Assembly: GCA_035079385.1 (NCBI GenBank)
Contig: JAVHKY010000034.1
Coordinates: 5,580,001-5,644,000, forward strand
Reading direction: 5' to 3'
From: Aspidiotus rigidus
Taxonomy: Eukaryota; Arthropoda; Insecta; Hemiptera; Diaspididae
DNA length: 64,000 nt
Positions 45,047 to 56,130 of this stretch are shown piece by piece. The notes under the pieces are model-generated. The model was not told the origin of the DNA, made no database searches, and saw only the letters and a list, made by a program, of their open reading frames with translations. How positions within the stretch are numbered: position 1 is the stretch's first letter; each line of letters begins with the position of its first letter. A program made the position numbers and the translations under genes.

Positions 45047-45560
45047 TACGTAATGAAATGAAGGTACAGTCACGTAACGATAAATTTTTTTTAATGAAAT
45101 AAAGAACGACGACCAGGTTTAGTCTAAGCTGTGCTAGACATCATCAGGTACTGAAGAGCAAAAACTAAAAATATTATGTAGGCTTATCGTTCCTCAACGA
45201 GGCGGACGCGGTGACAATTTCGACTTCCTCGAGGCGATTAAGAAACCGACCTTTAGTAGCCCTATGGACTAATTTGAATTTAATGAGATCAAAATGATGG
45301 CTCTTCTCTAAGTAATGCTTGGCGATAGCGGTTTTACAGACTAGCCTCCAATTTCGAAGGTGAAGTTGATGTTGTGATGGATAGAGTTGAGGTGAGTTGA
45401 GACATGCTGTAGTCGATGATTGTTATACCCATAATATTTTTAGTTTTTGGACTCCAGTACCTGGTGACGTCTAGCACAGCCTAGGCGAAACCTGGTCGTT
45501 CTTCTTTATTTCTTAGAGAACATTTATCGTTACGTGACTGTACCTTCATTTCATTACGTA
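45047..45560 (-). pseudogene. Internally deleted Penelope-like element flanked by inverted copies of its 3' end
   Basis: On the minus strand, 45405-45345 reads THLNSIHHNINFTFEIGG, a Penelope RT phrase (LNS-x-H-x-NI-x-FT-E). After a frame change and deletion comes CKTAIAKHYLEKSHHFDLIK then HRATKGRFLNRLEEVEIVTA (45337-45200), the C-terminal half of the GIY-YIG endonuclease. The 3' UTR then runs to 45047 and includes tacctgatgatgtctagcac and cctggtcgtcgttctttattt. The same UTR of about 130 bp is present in the opposite orientation at 45430-45560. Both outer ends are tacgtaatgaaatgaaggtaca. The element cannot be autonomous. Confidence 0.75.
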
Positions 45561-46117
45561 TAGTCCAGTAAAATAGTCATTATAATAAACAACAAATGAT
45601 ACAGAAGCGAAACTCAGACAAATTGTTAGAAACCCTCTCGTGAGTTTTCCCAAGTTTCCCCAACATTCCGAGTGGAGCTTTTTCCTACAGTTGGATACAA
45701 GGGGGTAATCTCTTCGTTTTCAAGCAAAGTCGCGAACAAATACTTAATTTTACCAAAAAAAAAAAAAAAAATGTTCAAATAAAAATTGTTCTTCGAAAAA
45801 TCTCCATTAAAAAAACTGTCTACATAAGTAAATGCTTTGTTACGCCACTACAATTTTACGAGAAACAATTTTCAATTGAACATTTTTTCTCTAACCTAAC
45901 CAAATCATTTGTTCGCGAGTTGGAGCTTGAAAACGAAAAAATTACTCCTTTGTACACCCCCCACCCTCCCGGGGCGGGGGGAAATTTCTTCTCGGACGAA
46001 TTTTAGGGAAACTTTGGAAAAAACTCGAGAGAGGGTTACAAACAATGTTCCTCAGTTTTGCTTCTGTACCATTTGTTGTTTTTTGTGACTTTTAAAATGA
46101 CCCATTTTACGGGACTA
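45561..46117. mobile_element. Fold-back element, 557 bp, directly abutting the Penelope-like relic
   Basis: The ends are TAGTCCAGTAAAAT and ATTTTACGGGACTA. Inverted similarity extends most of the way in: aacaacaaatgatacagaagc pairs with gcttctgtaccatttgttgtt, and ttcgttttcaagc with gcttgaaaacgaa. Arms are about 260 bp. Bordering TA on both sides would fit a Tc1/mariner-type target, but this is tentative. A GC-rich insert (ccaccctcccggggcgggggg, 45961-45981) is present only in the right arm. Confidence 0.75.
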
Positions 46118-46810
46118 GTAGTCTTTAGTTTAGATGCTGTAGTCTTCTTGGACGTAGTTTATGGATTAATTCAAGTAAGTGTGCGGTAAATTTTGTGACG
46201 TATAGAAACATCATCAAACAATTCTTCCACGACACAAAACTTTTTCAACGTGAAAAATTAGTTACCAAAGATTATTTCTCAGAAAAAAGAATTTATGGTG
46301 ATATTCGCGTAGAGATTTTTTGCGTAAAATTGAAAAATTTAATGAGGTTCTGCTTGCAATATAAACAAATAAAACTGTTAAAAATCATTTCAACCTTTCG
46401 ACATATGTCATAAAACGTCACTTTCAGAACACGGAAAAAACACGAAACAAAAATAAGACTGAAAAAAGAATAAAGACGCGCTTAGTAAAAAAAAAAAAGT
46501 GGCAATGCTGAGGAATGTATATCAGTAATGTTTACGTGGTTCTTTACAAATATGAGATCCAGTTTTTTGAATATCGTGTTATTGAAATTCACTGCTGTCG
46601 TATTCATAATTATTTCGATACAATCGCAGATTTTCCTCTTTTAGGTATCACTCTCGTATTTAAGCCAATCTAGATGTTATTATCAAGTTTTTTCAAGAAT
46701 TTTTCTCACGATAAGACTTCTTAGTTTTATAGATAGGAAAAACTAATTCTCCTTAGTGAGGATGACACAACGGGATGACTTTACGCTCAAAATTGAGAAC
46801 TGAATTATTT
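46118..46810. other. Intergenic, no gene seen
   Basis: AT-rich. The frame 46195-46413 (plus, 72 codons) is Lys/Phe-rich and unrecognised. An A run at 46487-46498. Confidence 0.4.
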
Positions 46811-47402
46811 GATGAATGTTCAGAATATAAACGTTGTTATTCAATAAAAATTGTAATTAATTTGAAATGAGTACCTACCTATTTGTCATCTCGGAAGATA
46901 AAAAATTTACGCTTTGATCCGTTCCATATTTTTCAAAATATTTTGAAATTGTAACTCAAGAAACAAGATGATTAAAGAAAAGAAATAAAATTCGAATCAA
47001 AATGAAAACGAAAGTATACTTGATAAATGTTCAGAATAAGCGTTGTTACTCAATAAAAAATACATAGTTAATTTAAAATATCATAATTCTGGAAGATGAA
47101 AAATTTATGCTTTAATCCACTCCGTCTTCTTCGAAATAAATTGAAAACAAAACTTAAGAATCAAAATGATTAAAAAGAAGAAAAATTTGAATCAAAATTA
47201 AAAACTAAATTACTTATTGATGAATTTTCAAAGTAAACGTTGTTACTCAATAAAAACGTAGTCTTTAATTTGAAATATTATTATCATTCTGGAAGATGGA
47301 AACTGTATGCTTTAATCCGTTCCATCTTCTTCAAAATAACTTTAAAACGAAACTCAAGAATCAAAATGATTACGGTAAAGAAAAGAAAATTTCTAATTTG
47401 AT
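46811..47402. repeat. Tandem repeat, three diverged units of about 185-210 bp
   Basis: Units begin at 46811, 47022 and 47219, each with gatraatgttcagaat...cgttgtta(c/t)tcaataaaaa, then tctggaagatgraaa...tttatgctttaatcc, then actcaagaatcaaaatgatta. AT-rich, no coding sequence. Located in the upstream region of egghead. Confidence 0.8.
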
Positions 47403-47929
47403 TTTCAAATATTAAATATCAGTACCATATGTTATCGTTCATATCAGCGCCAAAATACTTTTTTTGTTTTGGTCCTATTCATCATAAAATAAGCTTTTCA
47501 AGCTTAGTATAGTGCGCTAGAAATTATTCAATATTTTTAATGAAAATCTATGATAAAAACTAAGGCGAACACCAACATCGACATCGCCTAAAATCGGTAG
47601 TATGGGTACCCAATAATTTTTGAAAATACATCGAAGTATAGCAGAGCCACATCGAATAAAATGACGAACTTCTTGCCCTAGCTGAATGATCTACCATTAC
47701 TAAGGCTTCTCAAGAAAAATGAAGTACCTTTCTGAAAGCAAAATGATCAATTCGATCAGATCATATTCAAATCGGGAAAATAAAATAATCTGTAATAGAG
47801 AACAATTTCACAGACTTGCAGCCAAAGTAGCCGAGAGGAAATCATCAACGAATCTGCAGAATCGTCGCTCACGCGCCTCCATTTCTGATTGGCTATCGTC
47901 ATGTAATCATTAACCTACAGCTTCTTCTG

Positions 47930-48307
47930 TATTCGAGTGTTGTTTGGTTGTTTAGTTTGTGTTCGTTTTGATTCGAATAAACTCGTGTGTAGTGTAGTGC
48001 TGTCGGTTTGGTGTTGCTGGTATAATTTTGGTCACTTTAAGGGTTAACTACTTAATTCGGCTCTCTTTTATCTTTAATTAATTCGCGTATTGTAAAAAAG
48101 AATAGAGCCTCATTTCTATTATGAAGTGTGATAATTTATGTTTTCATTGTGAATTTTGTTAATAATTGCATTTCACGTTTTATTACCGTTATACGACGAC
48201 AATGTCGGCTACGGCTACTTAACGGTCGTCTCGCTGCGATATTATTTCATTCGGAACTATCACCCGTGAACGAAGCTCACCTTTCGAATTGTAAAAGTAA
48301 AATAAAA
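47930..48307 (+). other. egh: Probable 5' UTR exon of egghead
   Basis: A strong donor gtaagt lies at 48308-48313 and a strong acceptor (ttttcttatttttctacag) ends at 48824, exactly before the egghead ATG, so at least one untranslated exon must lie upstream. The GT-rich stretch 47935-48030 (gttgtttggttgtttagtttgtgttcg...) looks like a 5' UTR. The start is a guess and no TATA box is evident. Confidence 0.45.
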
Positions 48308-48824
48308 GTAAGTACGACGATGAAACCATCCTTCTTCGGTGCCAAGTAATGTTATTGTGGTTGATGAGTAGCAGAGATAACTTGTAGGTCGTCTTTTATC
48401 ATCCCTTCTTCGGTCTTCTTCACGCCGGAAAGACGATAGTATTTCCCGCGCTGAAGTTGGACTGAGCGAGAAGTGTATCGAGTTCGATTGATGGGAACTT
48501 CCAAGAAATACATAAGAAGCCCAATCCTCTTCATAGACAGAGATATCCGCGACAGATAGAAACTTACAACTCTTATCAGTTATGTTTTTGTAGTGTGTAT
48601 ACAAATTGCATCAAGTAAGACGCAACTTCCGATCAGTTTCGGTTCGTTTCACCAGAAACTACATCGAAGTTATCGTTCATGTTATGTAAACAAAGGGTAT
48701 AAGTCATTTATTTTCAAATATACTACAAATTTAACGCTACTTCGAGCGAGACAGCATACGTATCATTATTTTTTCCTCTGTTACGAACGGATACTACAAA
48801 GATGTTTTTCTTATTTTTCTACAG

Positions 48825-49646
48825 ATGAATACGGTATTTTTAAGCAGTCGATCGAAACACTTACTACATTGTCTATTGCTGATCACTGTAATCGTTGCAT
48901 TTGAATTATGGACTGGCGGTATCAAATTGTCCGAGAAGACGCAGAAAAGTTTCGATTTCAATCCGTGGGTGCGATACGGTTACTTTTGGTGTTCCATTTT
49001 ATATCTTTTGAGAATACTAACGTTCTTACCCTTTCCCCAAGTGATGTTTAATTTCATCGGCTTGACCTTTTATAATGCTTTTCCCGATAAAGTGGTGCTG
49101 AAGGGTTCACCTATACTCGCTCCGTTCATTTGTATACGAGTGGTGACACGAGGAGATTACCCGCAACTGGTACGGGATAACGTTGCCAGAAATATGGCCC
49201 GATGTAGTGAAGCAGGGTTAGAGAATTTCATTCTGGAAGTGGTGACTGACAAACCTATCGGGTTACCCTCTCACAGGCGGATTCGAGAAGTAGTCGTACC
49301 GTCTACCTATAAAACGAAAAGCGGCGCATTATTCAAAGCCAGAGCTTTACAGTATTGTTTAGAAGAAGGCGTGAATTATTTGGCCGATAACGATTGGGTA
49401 GTACATTTAGATGAGGAGACGCTTTTGACGGAAAACTCAATCCGCGGTATCTTAAATTTCACGTTGGATGGAAAACACCAATTCGGACAGGGATTAATTA
49501 CGTACGCCAACGAACAAGTGATTAATTGGATTACCACATTGGCGGACAGTTTCCGGGTGGCTGATGATATGGGAAAATTGCGAATGCAGTTGAGTTTATT
49601 TCACAAACCGGTATTGAGCTGGAAAGGATCGTACGTTGTCACACAG
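48825..49646 (+). CDS. egh: egghead: GT2-family beta-1,4-mannosyltransferase of glycolipids, first coding exon (partial)
   Basis: The 274 codons align along their length with Drosophila Egghead (nematode BRE-3), which adds mannose to glucosylceramide to make mactosylceramide, the core of arthropod glycosphingolipids. Seen: KHLLHCLLLITVIVAFELW (membrane segment, residues 11-29), a second hydrophobic segment at about 53-78, LKGSPILAPFICIRVVTRGD, RALQYCLEEGVN and the GT2 acidic motif WVVHLDEETLLTENS (191-205), then FGQGLITYANE. The start ATG is the first base of the exon after acceptor ctacag. The exon ends at SYVVTQ with donor gtgagt in phase 0. The rest of the catalytic domain (acceptor-binding and Q-x-x-RW region) and C-terminal membrane segments are not in the window, so the protein is incomplete here. 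Acts in ER/Golgi membranes (family knowledge). Confidence 0.95.
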
Positions 49647-50036
49647 GTGAGTAAATCACTATAACTTTTCGTGCGAAGAAAACCATACGGTATCTATCAA
49701 TCATATCGCTTTTCTTTGGTGAATCCAATTCTGTGAATTTTAGCTGGGGTCTTTTCGAAAGACTTGAATTGATTTGCTATCAGTTGGACGTAAATTGGCG
49801 ACGAGCGCTTATGCCATCAAGCGACTGACGACCCCCGTCACTTATTTCATAATGATATTATGACGCGTTACAAAATTTCCTTTATCTTGCAAAGGTCGTA
49901 AGAGTTCTTTTGATAGAACTTGTAGAGGTAGACAGGAACCCTTCTGACAGCTGTCGCCGTCGTAAGGCTTCGTTCGCACTTTTTTATATTGTAATAAGAA
50001 GCGTCGAATTTAGTGAAAATTTTAATGCTTTCAATT

Positions 50037-50071
<35 letters not shown>

Positions 50072-52200
50072 CATTTAATGAACGTATAAAATTCCATCCG
50101 TTCATAAGATATGGTTGTGTATTCGCGAATGGTATTTTAATTGTTCTCGAATTACGTACGAAAACTATATTCGCCTTGTTAGAAAACTGGAAAGGAAAAA
50201 AAGAATGAATTATTAATCGATTATTTTGATTAAAGTTGGGTATATTTTGCGTTAGTTCGCGCGTCGTTCAAAAAATATGGTGAAGTAATTTTGTAGTTTT
50301 GAACGAACTCGATAAATCATTATTTCTGGATAAGCAAGTTGTTCGAATAAAAAATTTTATTCGACACTTTCCTGTCTAACTTCGAGCCATCGGAATTCTA
50401 ATTTTTGTGAATAGGTTGTTTTGTTCGTGAAATCTTTCACTTAGAAGTTTCTACATTGACTGAATTTCAAACGGATTTCTCGTCCGAAGGAAAACGTCGA
50501 CTCGTATCCGCATACCGCTCATTCAAGGTTGTAAACATTAGTCCTACTTTCGTGTTATAAAAATTTTGCCCACTGTAGGAAATACGCTTTTCATGTGGGA
50601 ACTTATATTTATGTCTTTCGCTTTCAGAGGGAAGAAGAGTGATCTTCTGTGACTGTGTCAATATTTTCAACTCATTAGTGTGAATGTTCGTATACGGTTT
50701 CCTTTTCATTGAACCGAAAATATGATTGAGTTTCCTTCTGAGCGTGATGGAGCTAATTTGATTTTTATTCACTCGAAAAAGGACTTCTAAAAACTTGGAC
50801 TTTCATTGCTTACTCCTGTCTACTAGAGTGTGCTGTTTTTGAATGATCTATCTTTTTACGAGTTTTTATCTTTGTCTCTTTTGTCTCCTAGTTTCTAGAC
50901 TCATTTCATGCAAAATAGTAGCACCAAATTTTAATTTCGAGCAAAAGCAATACTAATGTAAAGTATTTTGTTGGAACTTGAACCTGAATTGCTATCAATG
51001 GTAATAACAGTGGCATCACTTTGCATATTTCTTCCCTAAAAGATAACAACTGAAGAATACAGGGGGAGAAGGGTCCATATTCAAAGGGAACAATCTCGAC
51101 AATTGGATTTTTTGCGTTTCTGAAGAAAAACCGTTTCTCCAGACTGTTTCGTTTGGACTTTCCCCCTGTACCCTTCAATTCTCTTGCGATAGCGCGCTAC
51201 CTAGGTGAGGGTTGATCCCGGATTGTGAGCTGTTGCTCTCTCAAGAGTTGCTATCGGTGTACTCTATCAATGAAGTGTTTCGATGACAATGATTGGCTTT
51301 AGATGGTCAGAAGGTTGATCTTTTCCAGTTGATGCTACTATACGTCTACTCCAACATCCTCGGTTAGCATTTCCTCCATCTTCATCCTAATCTTCTAATT
51401 CGTCTTTCTTTCGCTATTGTTACATCTTTAAGGACTCGGTCGCTTACTCGAAATTTTGATACGCTAGTAATCATAGATTGAATGACTCTAACAAAGCACG
51501 TGATCAGCGCGTAATTCTCATTTTTAGTCATCACGTTCCGACGATAATTTGAGAAGTCAGCCCGTTGAAACCATATGGTCTGGGTATAGAGATTACAGCC
51601 ATAACCGTACAATATTATGGGTAAATATAATCATAGACATAGTTGCTACGAAGCAATACGAAGAAAAAAAAAATCAGGAAATGTTAGATGAAATATTTTA
51701 CGAGAAGCCGTGACCAAATAGCGCACAATAGCGATTGGACATGGTGTACAGATTATGCTACGTAGAGTATTTTATTGTCGACAGAACAAAATGATCAGTC
51801 ACTGAAAAATTTTCTAGAAAAATTCTATTTTATGAGGTGCTCTTTTTGTATGGGTATTTTTTAGCTTACCGTTGCGATGTACATGTGAGTGATAATCGAA
51901 TGAACGTCTAATGATTGTCGTCAATAGACATGTAAAAATGCGTATAATTTTCTGAGGTCGAGTAATCCACAGGTACTTACCGGTGTGTATGCAATTTTGT
52001 ACAACTTTTTGCTTCTTCTACAAACTCAAATTCCAAAATAAAGTAACTCATCCCTTCAGAAAAACACCTTGGAGGAATGAGGATGCAATTGGTCGCGACG
52101 CATGAAAAGACTTCGGAGTCGAGTGAAGTTTATCGAATTCTAGAAAGACAACTTTTATTTTCAGAAAGGAAAAAAACAGTCTGAAGTAATGAGGTTAAAA
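49647..52200 (+). other. egh: Start of large egghead intron
   Basis: Follows donor gtgagt at 49647. I looked for the next expected coding segment (family phrase after VVTQ: an Arg-Ser-Val-Ser-Phe-Asp-like block, then an Ala-Glu-Asp acidic block) and did not find it up to 64000. This part is AT-rich, with a run of about 27 T (50040-50067). No embedded gene was recognised. Small minus-strand frames at 50467-50772 and 50906-51178 have no domain. Confidence 0.55.
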
Positions 52201-52239
52201 ACGTGTTTGGCACAACTTATGGGTGACAGAAGGACTCTC

Positions 52240-52960
52240 TTCGTCATGACCCAACTGGATAATGCTCTGAGATTTGTTCGGTAGTTGGAGTCATCATTGA
52301 AACCGACCAGCACCAAGGTTTCTTGTTTGATATGCACAGTGCTTCACAGAATGTCTTGTTTGGGAATGTACGTGTCCGCTTCCAGTGCTCTGAACGATTC
52401 TTGGCCCGTGGATTTAGGACCAGAGATGTGACATCGAGCTCTGCCTGTAAGGCTCTGGATGAAAGTTCTTTCGGTATCTCGCACAACGTGTACCTCATTT
52501 TGTAGTCCAGTTTTGTGTTTTTCATTGCCGTTGACCTTCTTCATAGTGCCCAGCACTAGAGTGCTTAGTTTGTTATGTACAGTGCTTTTCATGTCTTTTA
52601 GAAGAATATCCATGTCCGGTTGCTGCGCCTTGAATAATGCTTGGCCTTACGTCGAGCTTCGTTTGTAGGTCTGGGTGGAAGTTCTTTTGATATCTCGCAA
52701 AACGTCTACATCCTTCCCAAATTCTGCAGTCCCGACCTCCTTCATGCCGCCTGGCACTAGGTTTGCTAGTTGGTTATGCACAGTGATCTTCATAATGTCT
52801 TTTTTGGGAATATCCGTATCTGATTGTAGCGCTTTAAACGATACTTGGTCCGGGAATCGAGGACCAGTGATGTTACATCTAGCTCAGTATACAGGGATCT
52901 GTATGGAAGTTTTTCGCCATCTCCTTTTCAAGTCCAGTCTTAAGTTCTTGTTCCAGTTTA
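52240..52960 (-). pseudogene. Decayed tandem repeat that once encoded a repeated polypeptide
   Basis: Three to four diverged units of about 200-240 bp. Read on the minus strand the same phrase recurs: DVTSLVLDSRTKYRLKRYNQ / DVTSLVLNPRAKNRSEHWKR, then FPKKDIMKITVHNQLANLV / DILLKDMKSTVHNKLSTLV, then GGMKEV / GTMKKV, then VDVLRDIKRTSTQTYK / VHVVRDTERTFIQSL. Frame changes and stops break every unit. Family not recognised. It lies antisense within the egghead intron. It could be a repeat-protein pseudogene or part of a transposon-encoded coiled protein. Confidence 0.55.
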
Positions 52961-53690
52961 CGTTTATTGCTCTAGAGAAAATCGTGGTTGACAGCGAGTG
53001 TAGGCATAGGTAGAAGTTAGCTCAAGCTAAATTAAGCGAGTGTGCGCGTTTTGTGACTGTGATATCTAAGGTCTCTACTCGTCTGCAATACTTTCATATC
53101 TCTCTCTTCTGATCTTTTTTTAGTTGCGTCTGTTTGCATTCAGACTAGGTTCTTGACGAATCTAACTTCAGTATCTTGTCCTTGAAGCTCAAGATTCAGC
53201 TCGGCGAACTCGTTGTGTTGATCGGTCTGATTTCAAGTTCCACTAGAGAAGATCTCTAGCCCCTTCGTCTGGGTCGATGGTCCGCTTTTGCAAGTCGACG
53301 TTCTGGAAATGGTGAGCTAGTCACACCTTTGGTTCAGGGTTTTGGCGGTAGGAGTTGTAACATGAATCGCGGTGCTGAAGGAATGACTCGGCTATCCTGT
53401 CAGAACCGGGATTCTTCTCCCCTTCTCATGGATTGGACAATTATCTGTGAGGCGGTGGAAATAATGCAGACAACTGACCAGGTCTTATTGATGGTGGTTA
53501 TATCACGTAAAAATGGTATTTTCATCCAATTCGCATATAAAACGATCTGTAGTGGCGCTGTTGTCGATATCGAGAAGGTGATCATGGCGTTTCTTACCAT
53601 AAGACAGCATGTTAATAAAATCGACTGTACCTTCTCGAGATAGTTATTATTTTTTCTGAAAAATGTATGGAACGAAAATTGCAGTCCTCT
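52961..53690. other. egh: Intron sequence, no gene recognised
   Basis: Frames of 104-106 codons run on both strands over 53329-53720, a shadow pair without domain signal. The composition is slightly more balanced than the flanks, so this may be part of the same decayed element as the neighbouring repeats. Confidence 0.3.
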
Positions 53691-53860
53691 TAATTTCATG
53701 TCGAGTGAATATAATTTCAATTATCTCGGATGAATTTTTTAAGATCATCACCTTTTCGCCAAGCTTCCGCAAATGACCGTCACAGAAAATGTAGAGAACG
53801 CCTTCTTCTATTTTATTCGCGAATAATGTTTCAAGCGGGGCTGCTATCAACTGGACCACT
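53690..53860 (-). repeat. Repeat copy with coding-like phrase (B), matching 8.32-8.46 kb
   Basis: The minus strand reads LFANKIEEGVLYIFCDGHLR followed by KLGEKVMILK. The copy at 8.33 kb (plus) shares LFANK, G-x-LY, DG-x-LRKL and KVM, and nucleotide similarity extends beyond the coding phrase. Both are relics of one unnamed repeat family. Confidence 0.5.
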
Positions 53861-55550
53861 TTGAAGGTGTATTTCAACTTTTTCTTTCTTTCTTTCTTTT
53901 TTTCATTTTTTTGACAGTTCTCCAGTCTGGACGTTTCCAATGAAGCTCGTTTATTTCGCGTAATAAGTATCATTAGAACATAGCCCCTGCAGAGGGATCA
54001 CTCACTACAGGGGCTTTCTTGGATTATTACAAGTGTCTTTTGTCCTGAAACTTGCTTAACAGTGCTGAAATAGGAGAAAATGTTGATCCCCACCATCTGC
54101 TCAGTACTCCATTTTGAACTCATGGTGACAGGAATTAGCTACAATCACAGCAGTGGAGCATCTGGATGCGATGTGGTATGGGGAGGGGGTGTATTTCAAC
54201 TTGAGGATTTTAGAAACCATACTCTTCTGTGAAAAACATGACTCTTTCCCTCTCATCAGCTCTAGTTTTCAGATTCGTTTGTTCGCATGTTCTTTCTCAA
54301 GATTAGTTGGGATTGATCAACTCAGAGCAGTCGCTATAATTCGCTTTTGTCGCATGTGCAAGGCCGCGCATCCTCCACTGTAGAATGGGTGTGAGCTGCG
54401 TGTGCATTTATTCTGTTTCATCCAACACTGGAATCGATCCTTTCAAGTATGAATTTCCTCGGCGAAATCTCTTCTTGGCAACCGTCAAGCTACCTTGGCA
54501 ACTGCTAAGCTGGAGAGCCTCCAGACACGCAAAACTTTAGAATATATTACAACAAACACCAGTTTAAATATAGTCGACGGCTGGCAGGAGTTTCTACTTC
54601 TTCTTTTTTCAAGTCCAAACACATTTAGAAGCTGAAATCTGTAGTGTTTTTCATGCTGATTACTCATTAGGAAAATCCTCGCCCTTTTCAAGATTCGTTG
54701 GTCAACTCAATTTTTTCCTAGATTGATTGATTGGGATTGTTTAGTACTCTCATTGTACGCTGAAGTCTGTGCTGCCTCTGATAATTTATCCATGCCCCAT
54801 TGTAGCGCTTTGTGCGGGTGCTTGGTGCAAATTACCCAATAGTCAATGTAATGAGAAAACAGTTGTGATGACGTCATTTTTATTCATTTATGGAAAAAAT
54901 ATCAAGAGCTTACTTGTCTCACCTGAAGATGAAAATTAAGGATAATATCTGCATTATCACACATTAGGGGTAATCTGGGTGTATGCAGCAAAAGAGATTT
55001 TGTTCCGACCGAACGGCGTTGAAGTTAATTAGCCAAAGTTAAGAACACTTCCTTTCCCGTGGGAATAGAGTTCGTATAAGGTAAATTTCGCTCCCTCGAG
55101 AGTTCACTCTCGCCGATTTATCTTTGCGCTGCTGGTCCGAAAACGTTCTTTCTATAACTTCGTTGAACTGATGCAGTTAAATTTTGTATTGCGAATTATC
55201 TTCGTATTGCCTGTAAATTTGTTGGAACATTATCTTGACATGGTCTTAAAGGTGAGCTGAGATGGGTCGAATTGAGTCACTCGACTGTCGTTTGCAGGAG
55301 TCAGGACAAGTTTCTTATTTTGAGACCAAATTTCTTGACCTTTTTAGAGAACCTTCATCAGAGTTCGAATGATGGAAAATATCTAAGATTGATGCCTTCT
55401 AATGAAAATAGAATCTAGTAACTCACCTTCCCCTCACGACGGCAGGGTTTTTGCGATGAGCAACTGAAGTTTGTGACCATTTTAACGGGAACCTATTTTA
55501 TCGAGGAGTTTTTTGGAAACGATGTCCGCCGTCCGGCCGGCCGGCAACCT
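53861..55550. other. egh: Intron sequence, no gene seen
   Basis: Includes a small hairpin (agcccctg at 53986-53993 with caggggct near 54007-54014) and T-rich pyrimidine tracts (53880-53912). No coding domain. Confidence 0.4.
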
Positions 55551-55559
55551 TAAGGTCGT

Positions 55560-55680
55560 ATCAGGTATAGATTGGAGGTCGAAATTTTGCCAAGTCCCTC
55601 TCCTATCCCTATCACATAAATAGCTTGAAGGTTGTATCATATATAGTTTAGAAGTCAAAAATTTTCTAAGTCCACCCCCA
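55560..55680 (+). repeat. Copies of the 'ccaagtccctctcctat' dispersed repeat
   Basis: Two adjacent units (aggtcgaaattttgccaagtccctctcctatc...aaatagcttg; aagtcaaaaattttctaagtcc) match the family at 7.9-8.8, 12.1 and 17.6 kb. Preceded by a GC patch ccgccgtccggccggccggc (55527-55546). Confidence 0.55.
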
Positions 55681-55682
55681 TA

Positions 55683-56130
55683 TGTAAGAATCGGGTGATC
55701 GTTTACTTATTAACGCATTCTGTTTTGCCGATCTTGACTCAAAATAGAGAAATCAACTGACACTCGGCTATCATTTTAAATTTCCTTATAAGAATATGAA
55801 CTACATACTTTATCTGCGAGTACCAGCGTGCACTTACATCTCCCCTTCTTAAGATGGTCTGCCACCAGAGAAGAAAGTTAAGGTGATCGTTTACCGGTTT
55901 TCTGTTTTGACTTTCCGGCATTTCGTTTTGCCCAACTTTCCAACTCTGGATCGGCGTGATGGTCACTTGATTTGTAAGAATCGCGTGATCGTTTATACTT
56001 ATTAACGCGTCCCGTTTTGCCGATCTTAACTCAAAATAGAGAAATCAACTGACACTCGGCTATCATTTTAAATTTCCTTATGCGAACGTGAACTACATAC
56101 TGTATCTGCGAGTGCCAGCATGCAAGAATG
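55683..56130. repeat. Direct duplication, about 155-bp unit, 290-bp interval
   Basis: 55683-55838 and 55973-56128 share, in order, tgtaagaatcg-g-gtgatcgtt, ttattaacgc, ttttgccgatctt, a 60-base stretch including aaatcaactgacactcggct, and catact-tatctgcgagt-ccagc. Identity is high, so the duplication is young. The minus-strand frames ending ECQLISLF in both copies are identical by descent, not two genes. Confidence 0.8.
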
